Below are positions 32,617 to 45,253 of a stretch of 64,000 nucleotides of DNA, in pieces; positions within the stretch are counted from its first letter, which is position 1; the number at the start of each line of letters is the position of its first letter. Origin of the DNA: Craterostigma plantagineum (taxonomy: Eukaryota; Streptophyta; Magnoliopsida; Lamiales; Linderniaceae). The notes beneath the pieces were generated by a model that searched no databases, had not been told where the DNA came from, and was given only the letters and a program-made list of their open reading frames with translations. The stretch is taken from positions 488,001 through 552,000 of the forward strand of contig JAPQWV010000412.1 in the NCBI GenBank assembly GCA_027422505.1, given 5' to 3'. Position numbers and translations under genes: made by a program.

Positions 32617-35600
32617 CACCTATGCCTGCCTGCTGATTGCTCGACCATCTTTCTACGTACGCTATTTTGAAATCCAATTTGAATCCCGAATCATCTCATT
32701 AGAATTCAACATCAAATTGGAGAAGAATCAGCGGCCTCCCCTCTTCCGGACTATTCTCTGACATCACAATTGTATATCATTAGATTGTCCGGTCTCGTCC
32801 TATGCTTTCTAAGAAGCTAAGACCCAATAAGAAGCCCTTAGATGCAACCATCTCTTTCTTTGTAGATGTAGCTTTATTTCCTTCCTGTGCTCTTAGTTGC
32901 ATAAGGACTAACCGTTTTGTTCTTGTTTGTGATTGCCGTTACTAAGTACACTCGATTCATTCTTTTGCTCTCCATCTCCTAATGCCAACTGCAATCTAAC
33001 ATCTGCAGCGTCAATGCATAGTTATATATAGGTGGCAGCTGCTCTCTATGGACTTGTAGTTGAGTAAGGACTGTAAGCTTCAAGTCCCTTCTTATCTTCT
33101 CTTCTTGTAGTTCCAACAAGAGGATTATGTAAGGGGAATCTAGTTATATCTTCTCATCTTAGTGCTTCTCTTTCCTGCTATTGCCCTAGCTAAAACGAAA
33201 TCATCAACTTCGGAATAGTTTCGATAGCTTCTCAAATGATCCTTACCTTAATTGAGGAAGCAACGTCAGATGCTTCATATGCGCCTCTTTTCTAAAGGCT
33301 CATCCCCTCTGGATTTGGAAGGCCTTCCAAGCCCCAACCTATCATCCTCGAAATCGAATTTATTGGCTTTTGCAGCGTCTACATATCCATCGGTTTCAAA
33401 ACCTCGGGCTTAAGCCTTCCCGGATCCAACCTTCTCTGAACTCTTCTGACCCTGACTGCCTTCTCGCTATTTCTACTGCCTCCTGCTTCATTTTCGCGCC
33501 CCTATTACCCCCTCCGGGCTGTTACACATCTTTCGGAGATAGATAATGTACAAAGAAAAACCCTAATACCAAGTCTCTCTGCTCTCAAGGATGACATCGA
33601 AACATTAAGAGCAACCCAGATGTCAGAAGAAAAGAAAGGAACTGGCTTGCTACCATTTTCGGTAAGTAAGCCTTCTATAAAGAGTAGGCTACTGCTTCTT
33701 TGAAAGCTGTTAAAAGAAAGACCGGTTCTAAAGGAAGTAGCCATGTGCGAGCAGCTAGCCTTCTCGAAACTCAATTCTTCGATGCCCCGGTAGACCTCAT
33801 GTTCAGGCTGATAGGATCTTTCCTATCCTGCTTAACTTAATAAGATAAACTATCCGAAGTAAAGGAATTATAAGAATGCTCTTTGCCAGATTCTTTAGAT
33901 CTGGATAGAGTCTTGCTCATTAAAGAGAGTTGTAGATTCCATTCCTAAGATCAAGATCAGGATAGAGTGCCCTTCCCTTCTATTATATTAGTAAAGCGCT
34001 AAGGCTACAATTACAAAAAACTTCAAGCAAGAAGCGAGAAAGTGTCTTTTGATTTTTTTAAAATAAAGTGCTTTGATCCTGTGAGCAATCTAAGCTTCCC
34101 TCATTTAAAGTGATTCCCCCTATCCTTATCAGTCGAGTATTCATTCGAACCCTCTTCGCTTCACCATCTTCATTCCCTTTCTCACTGACTAGCTTTTAAG
34201 GAAATTGGATGGACCTGAACTGGCTTAAAATGAATCTAGCCCGTTATCCTTTGAGGAAAGAAAAAGAAAGAGTCCCGCCTTCTTAGACCTTTACCCTTGT
34301 CTGAAAGATCCCACCGCTTGCTTTTTTGCTTGCCCCATTTCAACACTTCTGCTTGAAAATGAACCTTAAGAATTTACCTAGCCTGGAGATCAAAGTATGA
34401 TAGGAAAGCGAAGCTCCAGGCTAATCACGGCGTAAAGCCAACAAGGGAAAAGACCCGCAAACTAGAATCCTCGTATATGTTACAGCCATATCCCAAACAA
34501 GACTAATACCTAAAGGTAGTTCGAGCGGATGGAGCTCGAATTTACTTTGTTTATAGAGTCGGTTAGTTAGAGTTAGAACTCAGAAGCTTTCTGAAAATAT
34601 CGATCGATCGGGGGAAACCAAAGTAGCTAATAGCATAAGTGCTGTCCGATACTACAACTAGTTGATTCATGCGCAATCTACAATAGTCAAGTAGATAAAA
34701 TCACTAACCTAAGTGGATAAGGGAGGATTACAATAGCATGTAAACGGTCAGATCCGAACAGTGGAATGCGGACTCGGTGATTAGACAGAGAGATTCCTCT
34801 TACAACGGTTTAGGCTCCGTCTTCTATTATATATGTGACCGTCAAGGGCCTCACTAGCATTGAATTTCATTTAGTCCATGCCAAGAAAGAAAGTAGAGCG
34901 GGAAGAGGGACGAAGGTAGCTGAAGACTCAACAAGATATGTACGATTCAATGAGGCTACACCATAAAAGCAGACCCTGGATATACGACAACACTGGTAGG
35001 CTACGTTATGCTTACGTTATGGTTAATACATGAACTGATATACCGGCGTCCACATTCAATCGCTTTAGAAGACTTGCAAGAATGAAACTGAACGAATATC
35101 AGACTTAGAGATTTTCAACTTCTCAAACAGGAATACCCTCGATCTCCTAAACCGACAAAAGCGCCACTTCCTCTCGGAAAAGCGACCGGCGTGCCGCTGA
35201 GCGGCGCGTTGCCGGGCTTTTTGTTTTAAATAAGAAGGTACAGAAGGCACAGACTTCCATGTTGGGATAAAGCGTAATTCCTGTTTGAAAGGCACGTCGC
35301 CATATCAGGTACATACCGATCCAACAATGCTTTAGCGCTGCTAGTCAATCTTTCAGCTACTGCCAAAGCAGAGAAGTAATCGGTAGGAGTCACAACGGTT
35401 TCCAGGGTTTCCTCGTTACTAGAGGGAAGTTGAAGCCATTATGACCAAGCGCAAAGTTGGTTGTCTAAATCTCCCTCTGTAGCTTTTGTTGCTGTAGAAG
35501 AAGAAAGAATAGACGGATAGATTGGAAGACTTCTTTTTTGGGATCAATTCTTGGATGACTGAGAAGCATTCTACCGGCCAAGGTTGATGAAAGAATAGAG

Positions 35601-38600
35601 GAATTACGCTAAACTCAGACTACATTGTTACTTCCTCCGTTCCTTCACTTCAGTCTTTGTCTAGAACCAACAAAGAGGCATTAAGGAGGAGTGCTGGATT
35701 CAAGCCCAGGGGTGGTAATCAGTTCCGTACATACTTACGAGCCCCTTATCTCTATTTAGATGATGATCGTCTTCTCACCTTAGTACACGTAAGACTGACT
35801 TAATCAGACAGTTTCACATAATCTTACTTCAAGGGTCGTTATGAGGTTAGGTATAGAAAGAGTTCTAAGTGCATTTTCGAAAAAGATTCATTCACAAGAG
35901 AGAGAAGAGAAACTAGATAACTACGTGACTTAAATATGTAAATTTTAGTTATTCCGTTACGACTTTTCTGCTAAAGTGGATTGGTCTATCTTTATTAGAT
36001 AGAAAAAGCTTTCTCCTATCTTTTATGTAATTTCGCGGACTTTCTTTTCTCTCTTGGATTGGTATCTTTTCCCGTGCTTGTTTGCACTATACATCATACC
36101 TAAAAACAAGGAAACCCGCTTGTTTTGTTAGAACGATGGTTAGGTCTCGCAAGAGACACTACTAACTTGCCTCCTCATACTAGAAGAGAACTGAACTCGC
36201 TAGTCCCTCATCTGCTTTAGACTTGTTAAACTAAGACCCTTTAAAAAAAAAGATATCAGACTGGAAACTAGAAGGTTTGGAACCCTAACAACGATACTCA
36301 AAGGGTCAGGTCAACTCACTGCTTCTATCGCCTCTCCATACCCAAGCCCATAAAAAGCAAGCCATCTCTTCACCTCCACCCGGGCGATTTTCCCGAGAGG
36401 AAGAAAAGGCTCTTTGCAATAAGCGCAGTTCGAGGAATAGAATAACCATATCCGCTGCTGTGAAAGTCTCCGGTCTTACAGTAAGCGCTCTTAGGCCGCA
36501 GTTCTAAAATCTAGCTAGTTCGATTTGAACTAATCCGAATCAAGGGGTTGCGAGCGATGTCCCCATATGCGACCATGGAAAATGGAAGAGCATTGCATTA
36601 GAAAGGTAGACTATGAGCAAAGTAGCGGAGGAAGAAGTGACAAAAGTTAGGGTTGTTTCCACACCTGAACCTGAGGACTAATCCGAAGAAGCTGATACAA
36701 GGTTCGCAGATGCTGACACACAAAGTATGGAGTTTCCAACTGATTGACCAACTAGGTTAGGAGTTGGACCAGTAGCAGGAGAAAATACGGGGTTACCAAC
36801 ATAAAAACGAAACTTCAAGATCAGCTGCAGGTCTAAAAAGGATTCGATTCCAATACAAGCTTGTCAATTCATAGACCTATGTTATGTGCTACAAAACTGA
36901 CTGATTCTCAGCAACAAGAGACTTCAAAATAGGGCCCAGTCTAGTAGCAATCACTTTAGTTATAAACGTTACAGCAAGAACCTGAAGTGAAGTCTTCATC
37001 CGATGACGGCGCACTTGTTGCCGTTGATGGTCCCATCACCTGTTACTAGAGAATGACCCGTAGTTTTCTATTCCTCACCATCAGTGGAACTAGAGAAACA
37101 GCACCAACTCATTTCCAGGACTTTCAGCTATAGTTGAAACTGTTGAGGAATATGAAACAACAGGTTTTGAAATACTAGCTAAACCTTTCCATCTTCAGTC
37201 ACTTCAATCTTTCTAGTTACAGTAGCAGGTGAGCTAAGGCCCGCAACCAAAGAGGAGAAAAGGCCATGTACATTATCCGAAAAGCGCAGTTGTTCTTATT
37301 TCATTTCCCTCTATAAAGCCCTTCTTTCAGTTGAATGTTTGCAATGTCCGAACTCCCTGTGTGAAGCCCCCCTAAGAGCTGATTCGAGAACTGTAAGATC
37401 AGTCAAGCAGGCTAGTCAAGTACTCCTGTAAGCCATAAAGCAAAGAGCGTAGCGGGTAATCTGTGCAAGAAGTGACTTCCTTGCCTTAATAACTTCTTAT
37501 CTGTCCATTCAAAAAGAAAAGAGAGGAGGATGAATATGAAAATGAAACCTTGATCTTCTTATACGATTACGATAACACCACACCAAATTCAACTTCCTTC
37601 CTGCTAAGGCACTAGCTTTGCCAAACCTTGGTACATGTATGTGGGCTTTCCGCTTCGGCTTCTCATGTCAATCTTCCAATGTCTTGCCATTTTCTCTTAT
37701 ATAGATATATATAGGCCTTGTCCTCTTCTATTCCTGTGGTAAGTGTGGGACTAATTGAATTTCATTCTTGTCTGCTAAGATAATTCTTCTTCCTCACAGC
37801 TTGCATTCGATGCTTCTGATTCAATAATTCCTTCTAACAGGGCATTCACTGAACTAGTTTCCCTGGTCCCCGTCGGGAATGGAGGCTTCTAAACCTTGCC
37901 TTTTCCATCGCAAACTAACCTAAGTCGCACTACTGGGTATCTCTCTTGATACTCTGCCAGGCGTTGACCAGCTTGTGGCCCTACCGCGGGTGGTGAACCG
38001 GATCGAAGAATGACCGTAGATCAAATTGAGCTTCAAAATAGAAAGAGTACAGCACCCTAACTGAAACAGAACTCTTGGGGTAGGCTAGCTACTAGTCGTC
38101 CTAAAAGAGAGATCTTTGTTTTGCTTTAGCAAGAGGCCTATTGTTCGCAGACACCTACTTCTATTAGATATTAGAAGTGACATAAAAGACAAAGATTCTT
38201 TGTTGTTTCTGAGAAAGAGTTCGAGATCAGAGAGGGCAGACCTGCCACAACGTCTGGCATAGTGGGAAATGGTGCCCTTGGCTCAGTCCTGCCAGCAGTA
38301 GTTCTTTCGATGCTATTACTATTGGGCAGAGCGCTAACCGAGTCTGAGTCTTGTGTCTCAACTTTATATTATAGTCGAGTGAGCTCGCTTACTCTGATCC
38401 TACTGCGTAGACGTCGTCTAATAGGCTACAGCACCAGATCATCATCAGCAAGAAAACGTGTATGCGCTAACGCTATATGGCTGATGGGGGTTCACGCTCG
38501 GACATTACTTGTTGGGTACGCTAGACCGGTGAATTGGGACCGGAACTTTTCAACAGCAAGAGAAAGTCTAACTGATACAAAATAAGAGTCTCCTCTGCGG

Positions 38601-38671
38601 CAATCATCAAACTCCATAGCAAATTCGAGCCTTTTAAGACTAGTGGATCCGCTTACCAATAGCCAGACGGA
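32617..38671. other. Six-kb gene-free block of organelle-like (mitochondrial-type) DNA
   Basis: No LTR, TIR, tandem repeat or plant nuclear gene is recognised. Frames are short on both strands. Base composition is balanced, with many AAGAAAG, CTTTCTT and CTAGC-type words, a texture like plant mitochondrial intergenic DNA. This suggests a nuclear mitochondrial insertion (NUMT), but I could not match a specific mitochondrial gene. The longest frames (38262-38585 plus; 35065-35295 minus) have no recognisable domain. It abuts the glutaredoxin gene at about 38670. Confidence 0.4.
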
Positions 38672-39039
38672 AACTAATTCGCCGGAAATATGCGCACCCA
38701 TCACGACTTCCATACCGCCGAGCAGCTCGCCGCCGACGAAAACTGCCGGGAAGGTCGGCTTCACGGCGGCGGAGGAGATCTTCTCCAGCTCCTCGGCGAC
38801 GGCGCCTTCGTTTTCGTCGCCGACGTCGAAGAACGTGGGGCTGACGCCGTGGCCGTGGAGGAGAAGCTTGAGCACGTGGCACATGTAGCAATCCTTTCTA
38901 GCGAGCACCACCACCGCGTTCTCCGATAGAAGCTTCTTCAAGTCTTCCGATGTGGTGCTGCAGCCTCCGTGTTCCTCGTCGGAGGCGCGGCGGCGGCGGT
39001 GGGGAGCCAATTATCTCTGAGAGGAAGTGTTTGTTGCAT
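38672..39039 (-). CDS. CC-type (plant-specific, ROXY-like) glutaredoxin, frame-broken and 3'-altered
   Basis: Plant CC-type glutaredoxins are thiol oxidoreductase-like proteins that bind TGA bZIP factors and modulate development and defence. The likely ATG is at 39039 (MQQTLPLRDNW, the usual family start), one frame away from the core because of a one-base change near the C4/GCC-rich tract at about 39,000. The core keeps VVVLARKDCYMCHVLKLLL (active site C-Y-M-C at 38879-38890 rather than the usual C-C-x-C/S), PTFPAVFVGGELLGGM (glutathione-binding) and GAHISGELV. The family's C-terminal ALWL motif is missing: after GELV the frame runs into the organelle-like block. A GTAAGC at about 38656 could be a splice donor. 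Confidence 0.75.
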
Positions 39040-39275
39040 GGCGAGAAGAGAAGGATTCATTTCGTGATTCGCATTTAGTGCGATGCGTCGTTTCCCGTGT
39101 AATTTATATTTACGAGGAACTTTAAGGAATTAGTACATTGCCCCTCGTAGTTGAGATATTACGAGATAGCCCCATTGATATTTACTAGGTTGTTGGTGTT
39201 TCTTAAAAATTTGTCAAGTCATCCGAGAGACTAAATGTGTGAGGTAAATAGTTTAGCTTGTGTACTTTTCTATCT
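39040..39275. other. 5' flank of the glutaredoxin gene
   Basis: Non-coding. A GC-moderate leader is followed by AT-rich sequence. No clear TATA box is assigned. Confidence 0.5.
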
Positions 39276-39283
39276 ATCAAGCT

Positions 39284-39750
39284 TAGGGATGGTAATGGGG
39301 CGGGGCGGGGGCGGGGATCTAATCCCCGTCCCCGTCCCCGCGATACATTCGGGGACGAAATCGTCCCGCTCCCGTCCCCGCGGGATCCACGCGGGGCGGA
39401 GATTCCCCACGGGGATTCTCCGCCCCTTAATTTTCTTTAAAAAAAATAATATCTTTAATATAATATATAAATTTCAATATATTTTTGTTATAAATATTAT
39501 ATAAAATAATTTATTTATCATTTAATATTTTAATGTATATTTTGATATTATTTTACTATTATTTCAATCATAATGTAATATTATATATATTATAATATAT
39601 AAAAGAGGGTTCGGGGACGGGGTGGGGATCCCCACGGGGAGACATCATTCCCCGTCCCCGCCCCGCGGGGATAAAATCTCGGGGATTCCCCGCCCCATTC
39701 GGGGCGGATCCCCACGGGGACGGGGAATCCCCACCCCATTGCCAACCCTA
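39284..39750. mobile_element. hAT-type MITE, 467 bp
   Basis: Terminal inverted repeats TAGGGATGGTAATGGGG and, at the other end, the complement of TAGGGTTGGCAATGGGG. The 8-bp duplication ATCAAGCT is exact (39276-39283 and 39751-39758). The GGGGAC/CCCCGT-rich arms can form a long hairpin around an AT-rich centre. Confidence 0.95.
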
Positions 39751-40936
39751 ATCAAGCTGTTAATTTTTTTCTCATCTAGTCGTAGACGAGGATTTTCTTA
39801 AATGGGTGGTCAAATAATATAGTTCGAAACGACCAATTCAATTAAATGTTTACAAAATCATATTTATTTGAGTATATATTTTAAGGAGTTTTGGTAATTC
39901 GACAAGTTAAGATGATAAATGATAAAAACCGTTGGACTCCATTTTTTGGCACAGGGATAGATCCAAAATAGAACGGTTTTGAATTAATAATCAGGGGAGG
40001 ACATTATTGCAATATACGTAAAGTGGGAAAGGGTGCGGGTGTCAACGTCAACGACGATGAGGTTATGACGTCACATTTACATGGGCAGACATGTTGGTCC
40101 ATCGTCATTGATTGGTTTATTCGATGACGTCATTCCTTTGCTTAATAGGGATGGATGGATCCTTCTCAATGAAAACGACGTGGACCCAAAATTTTACCCC
40201 TCTTACCAAATATTTTATTTTATTCTTAAATACTTTTTTTCCCTTTTAGATTGTTGGAATAAAAAAATGGTGAAGTTAGCAGGAAGCAAAAGGAGGTAAT
40301 AATGACCGAACCACCGCTTATTAATTATTATGGAGGTGTTTCTTTGGGGCAATCTTCCAAAACGTTGTTCACTGTCTTATCAATTATCATTATTTGTTTA
40401 GTCTACATGATGTGCCATTATCGAAATCATAGATTTATGGGATTAAAAATGGGGTAATATATTTCATGTTTCGATCACCTCAAATACCCAGGTGATCCAA
40501 GATTACAGCAATGCACCGATCTACATAATTTTTTAGTGGACAAAAATACCCATTATATTTAACATTGTTACATTGTATGCCATCATAAATATTTAATTAC
40601 ATAACTAACATAATTGAATCTTAAAGATAATTAGTTTTTAAAATATTTAATACTTATATTAAAAAATTATAGAATTAGAAGTAATTATAAATTAAACGTA
40701 GAAATTAAAATATAGTCATTATCACACAAAATATATGACATTATTACAAATAAAATGTCTAGGGTCATATATAACATTTATACAATACCATCGATACCCT
40801 AAACATGAACAAACACAATACTTAAACATCACGTTGATCAGTAAAATAAAATATCACCTCAAAATAAATACACGGATCATGTATCACCTTAGTCCATATT
40901 TCGGTGATACTCAGCGCGGTAATGTTCACCACAAAA
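39751..40936. other. Intergenic DNA upstream of the glutaredoxin gene
   Basis: No gene is seen. It contains two palindromic TGACGTCA boxes (see separate entry), an ACGTGG at about 40170, and an AT-rich right half. Confidence 0.6.
40066..40132. promoter_or_regulatory. Pair of TGACGTCA bZIP-type boxes
   Basis: Perfect 8-bp palindromes at 40066-40073 and 40125-40132. TGACGTCA is a known binding core for TGA-class and related bZIP factors. They lie about 1.0-1.1 kb upstream of the glutaredoxin ATG, with a MITE in between. A role in its transcription is inference. Confidence 0.4.
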
Positions 40937-41325
40937 TAGTGATGGCAGCGGGGCGGTGCCGGGGCCGGGATCTAATCCCCGTCCCCGTGCCCGCGATGCA
41001 TCGCTCCGCGGGATCCCCCCGGAGATTTAATTTAAAAAATAATATTTTAAATATACTTTATTATAAATATTATTTGAAATATAGTTTTAATATTATTTTT
41101 ATTAATTTAATCTATATTTGAGATTAAATAAATATTATTTAATCTATATTTGATATTATTATAATATTATTTACATTATAATTTAATATTTATATATATT
41201 ATAATATATAAATAGGGTTTGGGGCGGGCGGGGAACGGGGCGGGGATCCCCGCGGAGAAAATTCATTCCCGTCCCGCCCCGCGGGGATAAAATCTCGGGG
41301 ATTCCCCGCCCCGCTGCCAACCCTA
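40937..41325. mobile_element. hAT-type MITE, 389 bp
   Basis: Same family as 39284-39750: GATGGCAGCGGGGCGG at the left and the complement of TAGGGTTGGCAGCGGGG at the right. Flanks accacaaa and acctcaaa match at 7 of 8 positions, allowing one extra base at the left edge. Confidence 0.82.
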
Positions 41326-41336
41326 ACCTCAAACAA

Positions 41337-41466
41337 TTGCCTTCGCTGCGGAGACGGAGGAGGAAGTGACCGAGGCTAAGGTGAGGGCCCGGCAGGCGTC
41401 GTCCACGTTAGCACCACCACTGCAAAAGGAGGAACCGTCGATTGAGCCTCCTCTTGATGTTAAAGG
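41337..41466 (+). pseudogene. Possible truncated exon with splice donor
   Basis: An open frame of about 43 codons, rich in Glu, Ala and Pro (includes EVTEAKVRARQASSTL and KEEPSIEPPLDVK), ends at AAAG/GTGCAT, a plausible donor. The frame is preceded within 12 bp by the MITE, and the 3' side runs into non-coding DNA. No family is recognised. It may be a gene fragment cut off by the MITE or a chance ORF. Confidence 0.3.
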
Positions 41467-41685
41467 TGCATTTTCTGTTCCATTTCTACCATTTTATATT
41501 ATTACGTACAATGATCTGGAAATTTGGATCATGGAGGATATCAATCTTAATCATTAGGGGATGCTTGATTCGATTTTAACTGTTACTCTCTAGGACGAGC
41601 TTAAGGTGTTCGATGAAATAACTAAAAGAACAGAAAATTGAAGCGATTTGTTTATCTCCATAGCGTAAAAAGAAAAAGGAAAAAA
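41467..41685. other. Non-coding spacer
   Basis: No gene or repeat boundary is seen. Confidence 0.5.
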
Positions 41686-41821
41686 AGAACCCGACCCGAC
41701 CCGCGGGTACCCGATTATCGGGTACCCGACTTTGATCGGGTTTGAAAATCAATACCCGATTTTGTCGGGTACCCGACCCGAAAAACCCGACACCCAAAAT
41801 ACCCGACCCTATCCCACCCTA
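41686..41821. mobile_element. Terminal fragment of a hAT-like MITE
   Basis: A dense run of GGGTACCCGA words ends in CCACCCTA, like the end of the MITE at 54079-54730. The other end is missing. Confidence 0.5.
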
Positions 41822-41904
41822 TGTGTGGCAAAGTCCCAAACCGAAAGTTGCTTGCAAAATAAATGGGTATATAGCACTGATACCATGTAGAGATTCGGGC
41901 CGCG

Positions 41905-42052
41905 CCTCCGGTAATTTATCCGTCATCGAGGCCCACGCACACACGCCACACATAAGGAGGGATCCCGTATAAGTTTGATGGAATTATACCGGGACCCCTC
42001 CTTATGCGTGGCGTGTGTGCGTGGGCCTCGATGACGGATAAATTACCGGAGG
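41905..42052. repeat. Inverted repeat with ~68-bp arms
   Basis: Arms 41905-41972 and 41984-42052 are near-perfect complements around an 11-bp loop. They are the two opposed TRIM LTR ends. The DNA could form a cruciform, and its transcript a long hairpin. Confidence 0.93.
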
Positions 42053-42053
42053 C

Positions 42054-43717
42054 TGATCGAGCGGATCGAGTATTAAAATAAAACGAATATCGACGAAACT
42101 AACTACGCTCAACAGGCAAGTGTACCTATCGAAAATAGTATAGAAATGGCAAATATTCGAGTATCGAACCCAAAGGAACTATATACTTTAGAAAACTGTC
42201 GTTTAAATATCCTAGTGAATATTTTTGTGATGTTTGAAAATTTAAATAACGATAAACACTTAAAATAAACAGTTTAATAAAGATATAAAAACGGTGACCT
42301 TATGAACGAACACGTATTGAGACTTCGAATCCCCCTAGCTCGACCGAACGACAAATAAATAATATATTTAGCTAATTATTAGACCGTGAGGATTCCTAAG
42401 ATATGTATACGAATTTCTACGATTGGGCGAAACTGCGCTTACTCGCTTTGACTCGCAACAACTAATCTACGTTTTAACTAGTTGGGCAAGCTTCCCTAAC
42501 TTACTTAACCGCAGGCGGCAATAAATAATGATGATCCCGCTAGTAGATTTGACTCTAATCCGGCGGGTTAGTTCAACCTATCTCTAGCGATGAGTTTATT
42601 CCGCTCGTTTACGAGTGGTCTAATCGTCGCCCCTCTCTCGAGCGTAGCGATCGATTTCCCAACAATTATTCGACCACATAGACATAATCAAAATAATAGC
42701 ATATATCGTAACCGAGTCATAATAAAAAGCATACCAATAATACTTTAAACACACGTACGATATCGCTAGGGTTCATCTAATCTCAAATACGACAAGATTT
42801 AACTACTCATATGAAACATCAACGCGACGAGAAGCGTAAATAACAACGAGAAAAATATATTTTCTTCCCTGAATTTCGCCTTCCTTCGTTGAGGAATTTC
42901 GTCGAGCAGATGGTGGGCGAGTTGCGAATGCACACGATAATCACGTTGCTGCCCCCTTGCTGGCTCCTAACACGCATGCAGCCCAATCTTGCCTACACAC
43001 AACTACCTCGCTTAGATGTTCCTTGAGTTAGAGCTGGTCAGCAGCGCCTTCCTTGGTGAGAGCTGAGAGCTTCGTCGATGTTCCTCTGTGATGAAATTTC
43101 AGCCCCGAGCAGCACCAAGAGCAGCGAGCTCGATTCCTCCGCGGTGTCGTGTTTCGTTGTTCTGCCAAATATTGCTTCGGGTGGCCTCGAACGTGAGCTT
43201 TGAGTGAAGTGTATGCGTGTGTATGGTCTCGTCCTCCTCCTCCACTTGCACGTTGATCCTTCCTATATATAGATAGTTGAGGGGAGACAAAAATCCTTAT
43301 TTTTCTGCTCAAGAACGGCATACGATCGTTCTTTCTTCCTTGAGCCGTGAGCTTTTGATTTTCTTCATCTTTTGCGTTCGGCGTGCTGAGTGTCTCTCTT
43401 TAGTCAATCGTGCGTGTATGAGTACGTGTGCATTTTTGTATCTATTCTGTCCTTGTAGTATGGGCTTGGGCACTTTCCTTTGGGCTCTTTTATGGGCCCG
43501 ATTTAATGGGCTTTTGATTAGGAATTGATGGGCCGAGTTTTGCTGGTTCTTCAAATTGATTCAAGCCCGAATATTATCGGTTGTAATTCTTTCTCCCAAT
43601 ATCTGTCAAAAATCAAACATAAACGTATGCGTATGATATTCGAAGAAAATTCAAATAAATAACAACCGATATTACGCTTTTACAGGGTATAAAATACGAT
43701 ATAAATTTCATTTATCA
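42054..43717 (-). repeat. 3' LTR of the Athila-like element
   Basis: 1664 bp; the plus strand begins TGATCGAGCGG and ends TTTATCA. ORFs inside it are chance ORFs. The polypurine tract GTGTGGGGAGATT (element sense) follows at 43718-43730. Confidence 0.95.
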
Positions 43718-43730
43718 AATCTCCCCACAC

Positions 43731-45253
43731 CTAAGCGTTTGCTTGACCTCAAGTAAAGAAATAATAATGGCATATAAAAAGGATAAACCCATGCAACATA
43801 TCAATCAAGAACGAAATCACGTAGGAGAAAATGCAAGTAAAGTCGGAAAGCATATTTGAAATCACCGACTAACTACAGGATTTCCTTTAGCAATACCTAT
43901 CAAAATCTGCACCTCACAAAGATTCACTCAAATCACTCAGTGTATAGGTTAAAATGTCTGTGAACTCTCTCGGGTCATGCACTAATCTAATCTCTACCAT
44001 AAGCTTGCAAGCAATTCGTAAATCTACCACTTTCAATGATCTGGCGTGAATCGGAAGGTCTTTAACGGGTTATAATATGGCTGAGATAAGATATGAAAGG
44101 AATAAGTGTAGAAAGGATATGAGCTGTAGTCGTGTCGAACTCATGCCATCATCTCGAACGCACCCATGATTCGCCCCTTTTTCAACTCATTTCATTCTTT
44201 CGTCGTTTTTTTTTCTACTAAGCCATTCTTCTTTCAACCTCTCAATCAAGAAAATAGGTAATATGCTTTTGAGAGTGAAAGATTATCGGAGGAAGAGTTC
44301 TTAGCCGACTAATTTTTTTTTTCGCTCTCTTTTTTTTCTTTTTATTTTTTTCTACTATATTTTTTTTCGACGCTCAGCTCAGAAATTTAGCACGGGTTGC
44401 GCTTCTTGAGTTCGGCATTCAACCTCCACTCCTACTATCGCTCCAATGGGTTTAAGTCTGAAGGCTTAATCAGGGTCGGCAATTTATAATCCGGTTTTCA
44501 CAAATAAAAAGCCCAAGCTCAAAGTGGATAACTATGGTGATCAGCCGTGGTTGGTTACTTTGGCTATGGACTGAATTCCTAATGCCTTCCTCATTTTCAC
44601 ACAATCTCACTTTAAATAATTTCAAAACGCAATACACAAGCAAGTTCTGAAGAGAAATAAATTAAGCACGATTCACACAACCAAAGAAATGAGCAAAAAG
44701 CTCGTAGGCTCAAAAATCTCACAAAAATAGTGTTATGTGTACGAATCTCTCAAGTATCACCAAGTTCATCATGTAAGAAAGACGTAGACTACGCATATGT
44801 ATCCTAATTACTCACACAATTTCTAACATGAAAGCATCCTTTGATCGATAAGAAACATGATTTTCGAAAAAAAAAAATTCATGCCAAATTTTCGAAACTT
44901 TTATACCAAAAAAAATCATGTCATGCACCTATATAATATGTTCGCATCAATTTCGCAGAAATTCCCCTCCCCACACTTAAGAATTACGTTGTCCTCAACG
45001 TAACAATTATGTAACACAAGGACGGGAATAAATAGATAAGCGAACTTCCCTGAATAGTCTGATGCGCATGCTTTGTACGGCTTCTCCCCACACTTGAGAT
45101 TTTGAATTCCCTGCGATCATCGAAAAATAAAATCATAAAAACTAAAGAGCGCATAGAAATAAAAGAAAAACATAGGATAGCTTGGGGTGCCTCCCAATTA
45201 GCGCTTTCTTTAATGTCTTTTAGCTAGACACCGTTCAGTGGTTTCAAGGTGGT
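43731..45253 (-). other. Non-coding internal region of the Athila-like element
   Basis: No coding segment is seen. Poly-T/TTTTTTC tracts occur at about 44200-44370. A conserved-looking piece near 45180-45250 (GGGAGGCACCCCAAGC in element sense) precedes the ORF end. Confidence 0.6.

Noticed and set aside
38262..38585. Hydrophobic N-terminal ORF as a mitochondrial protein gene
   Set aside because: No match to a mitochondrial gene that I recognise, and it starts and ends without conserved context; kept only as part of the organelle-like block.
38641..38652. Vector contamination, because ACTAGTGGATCC resembles a cloning-site sequence
   Set aside because: Only 12 bp match and both flanks read as plant DNA; chance is sufficient.
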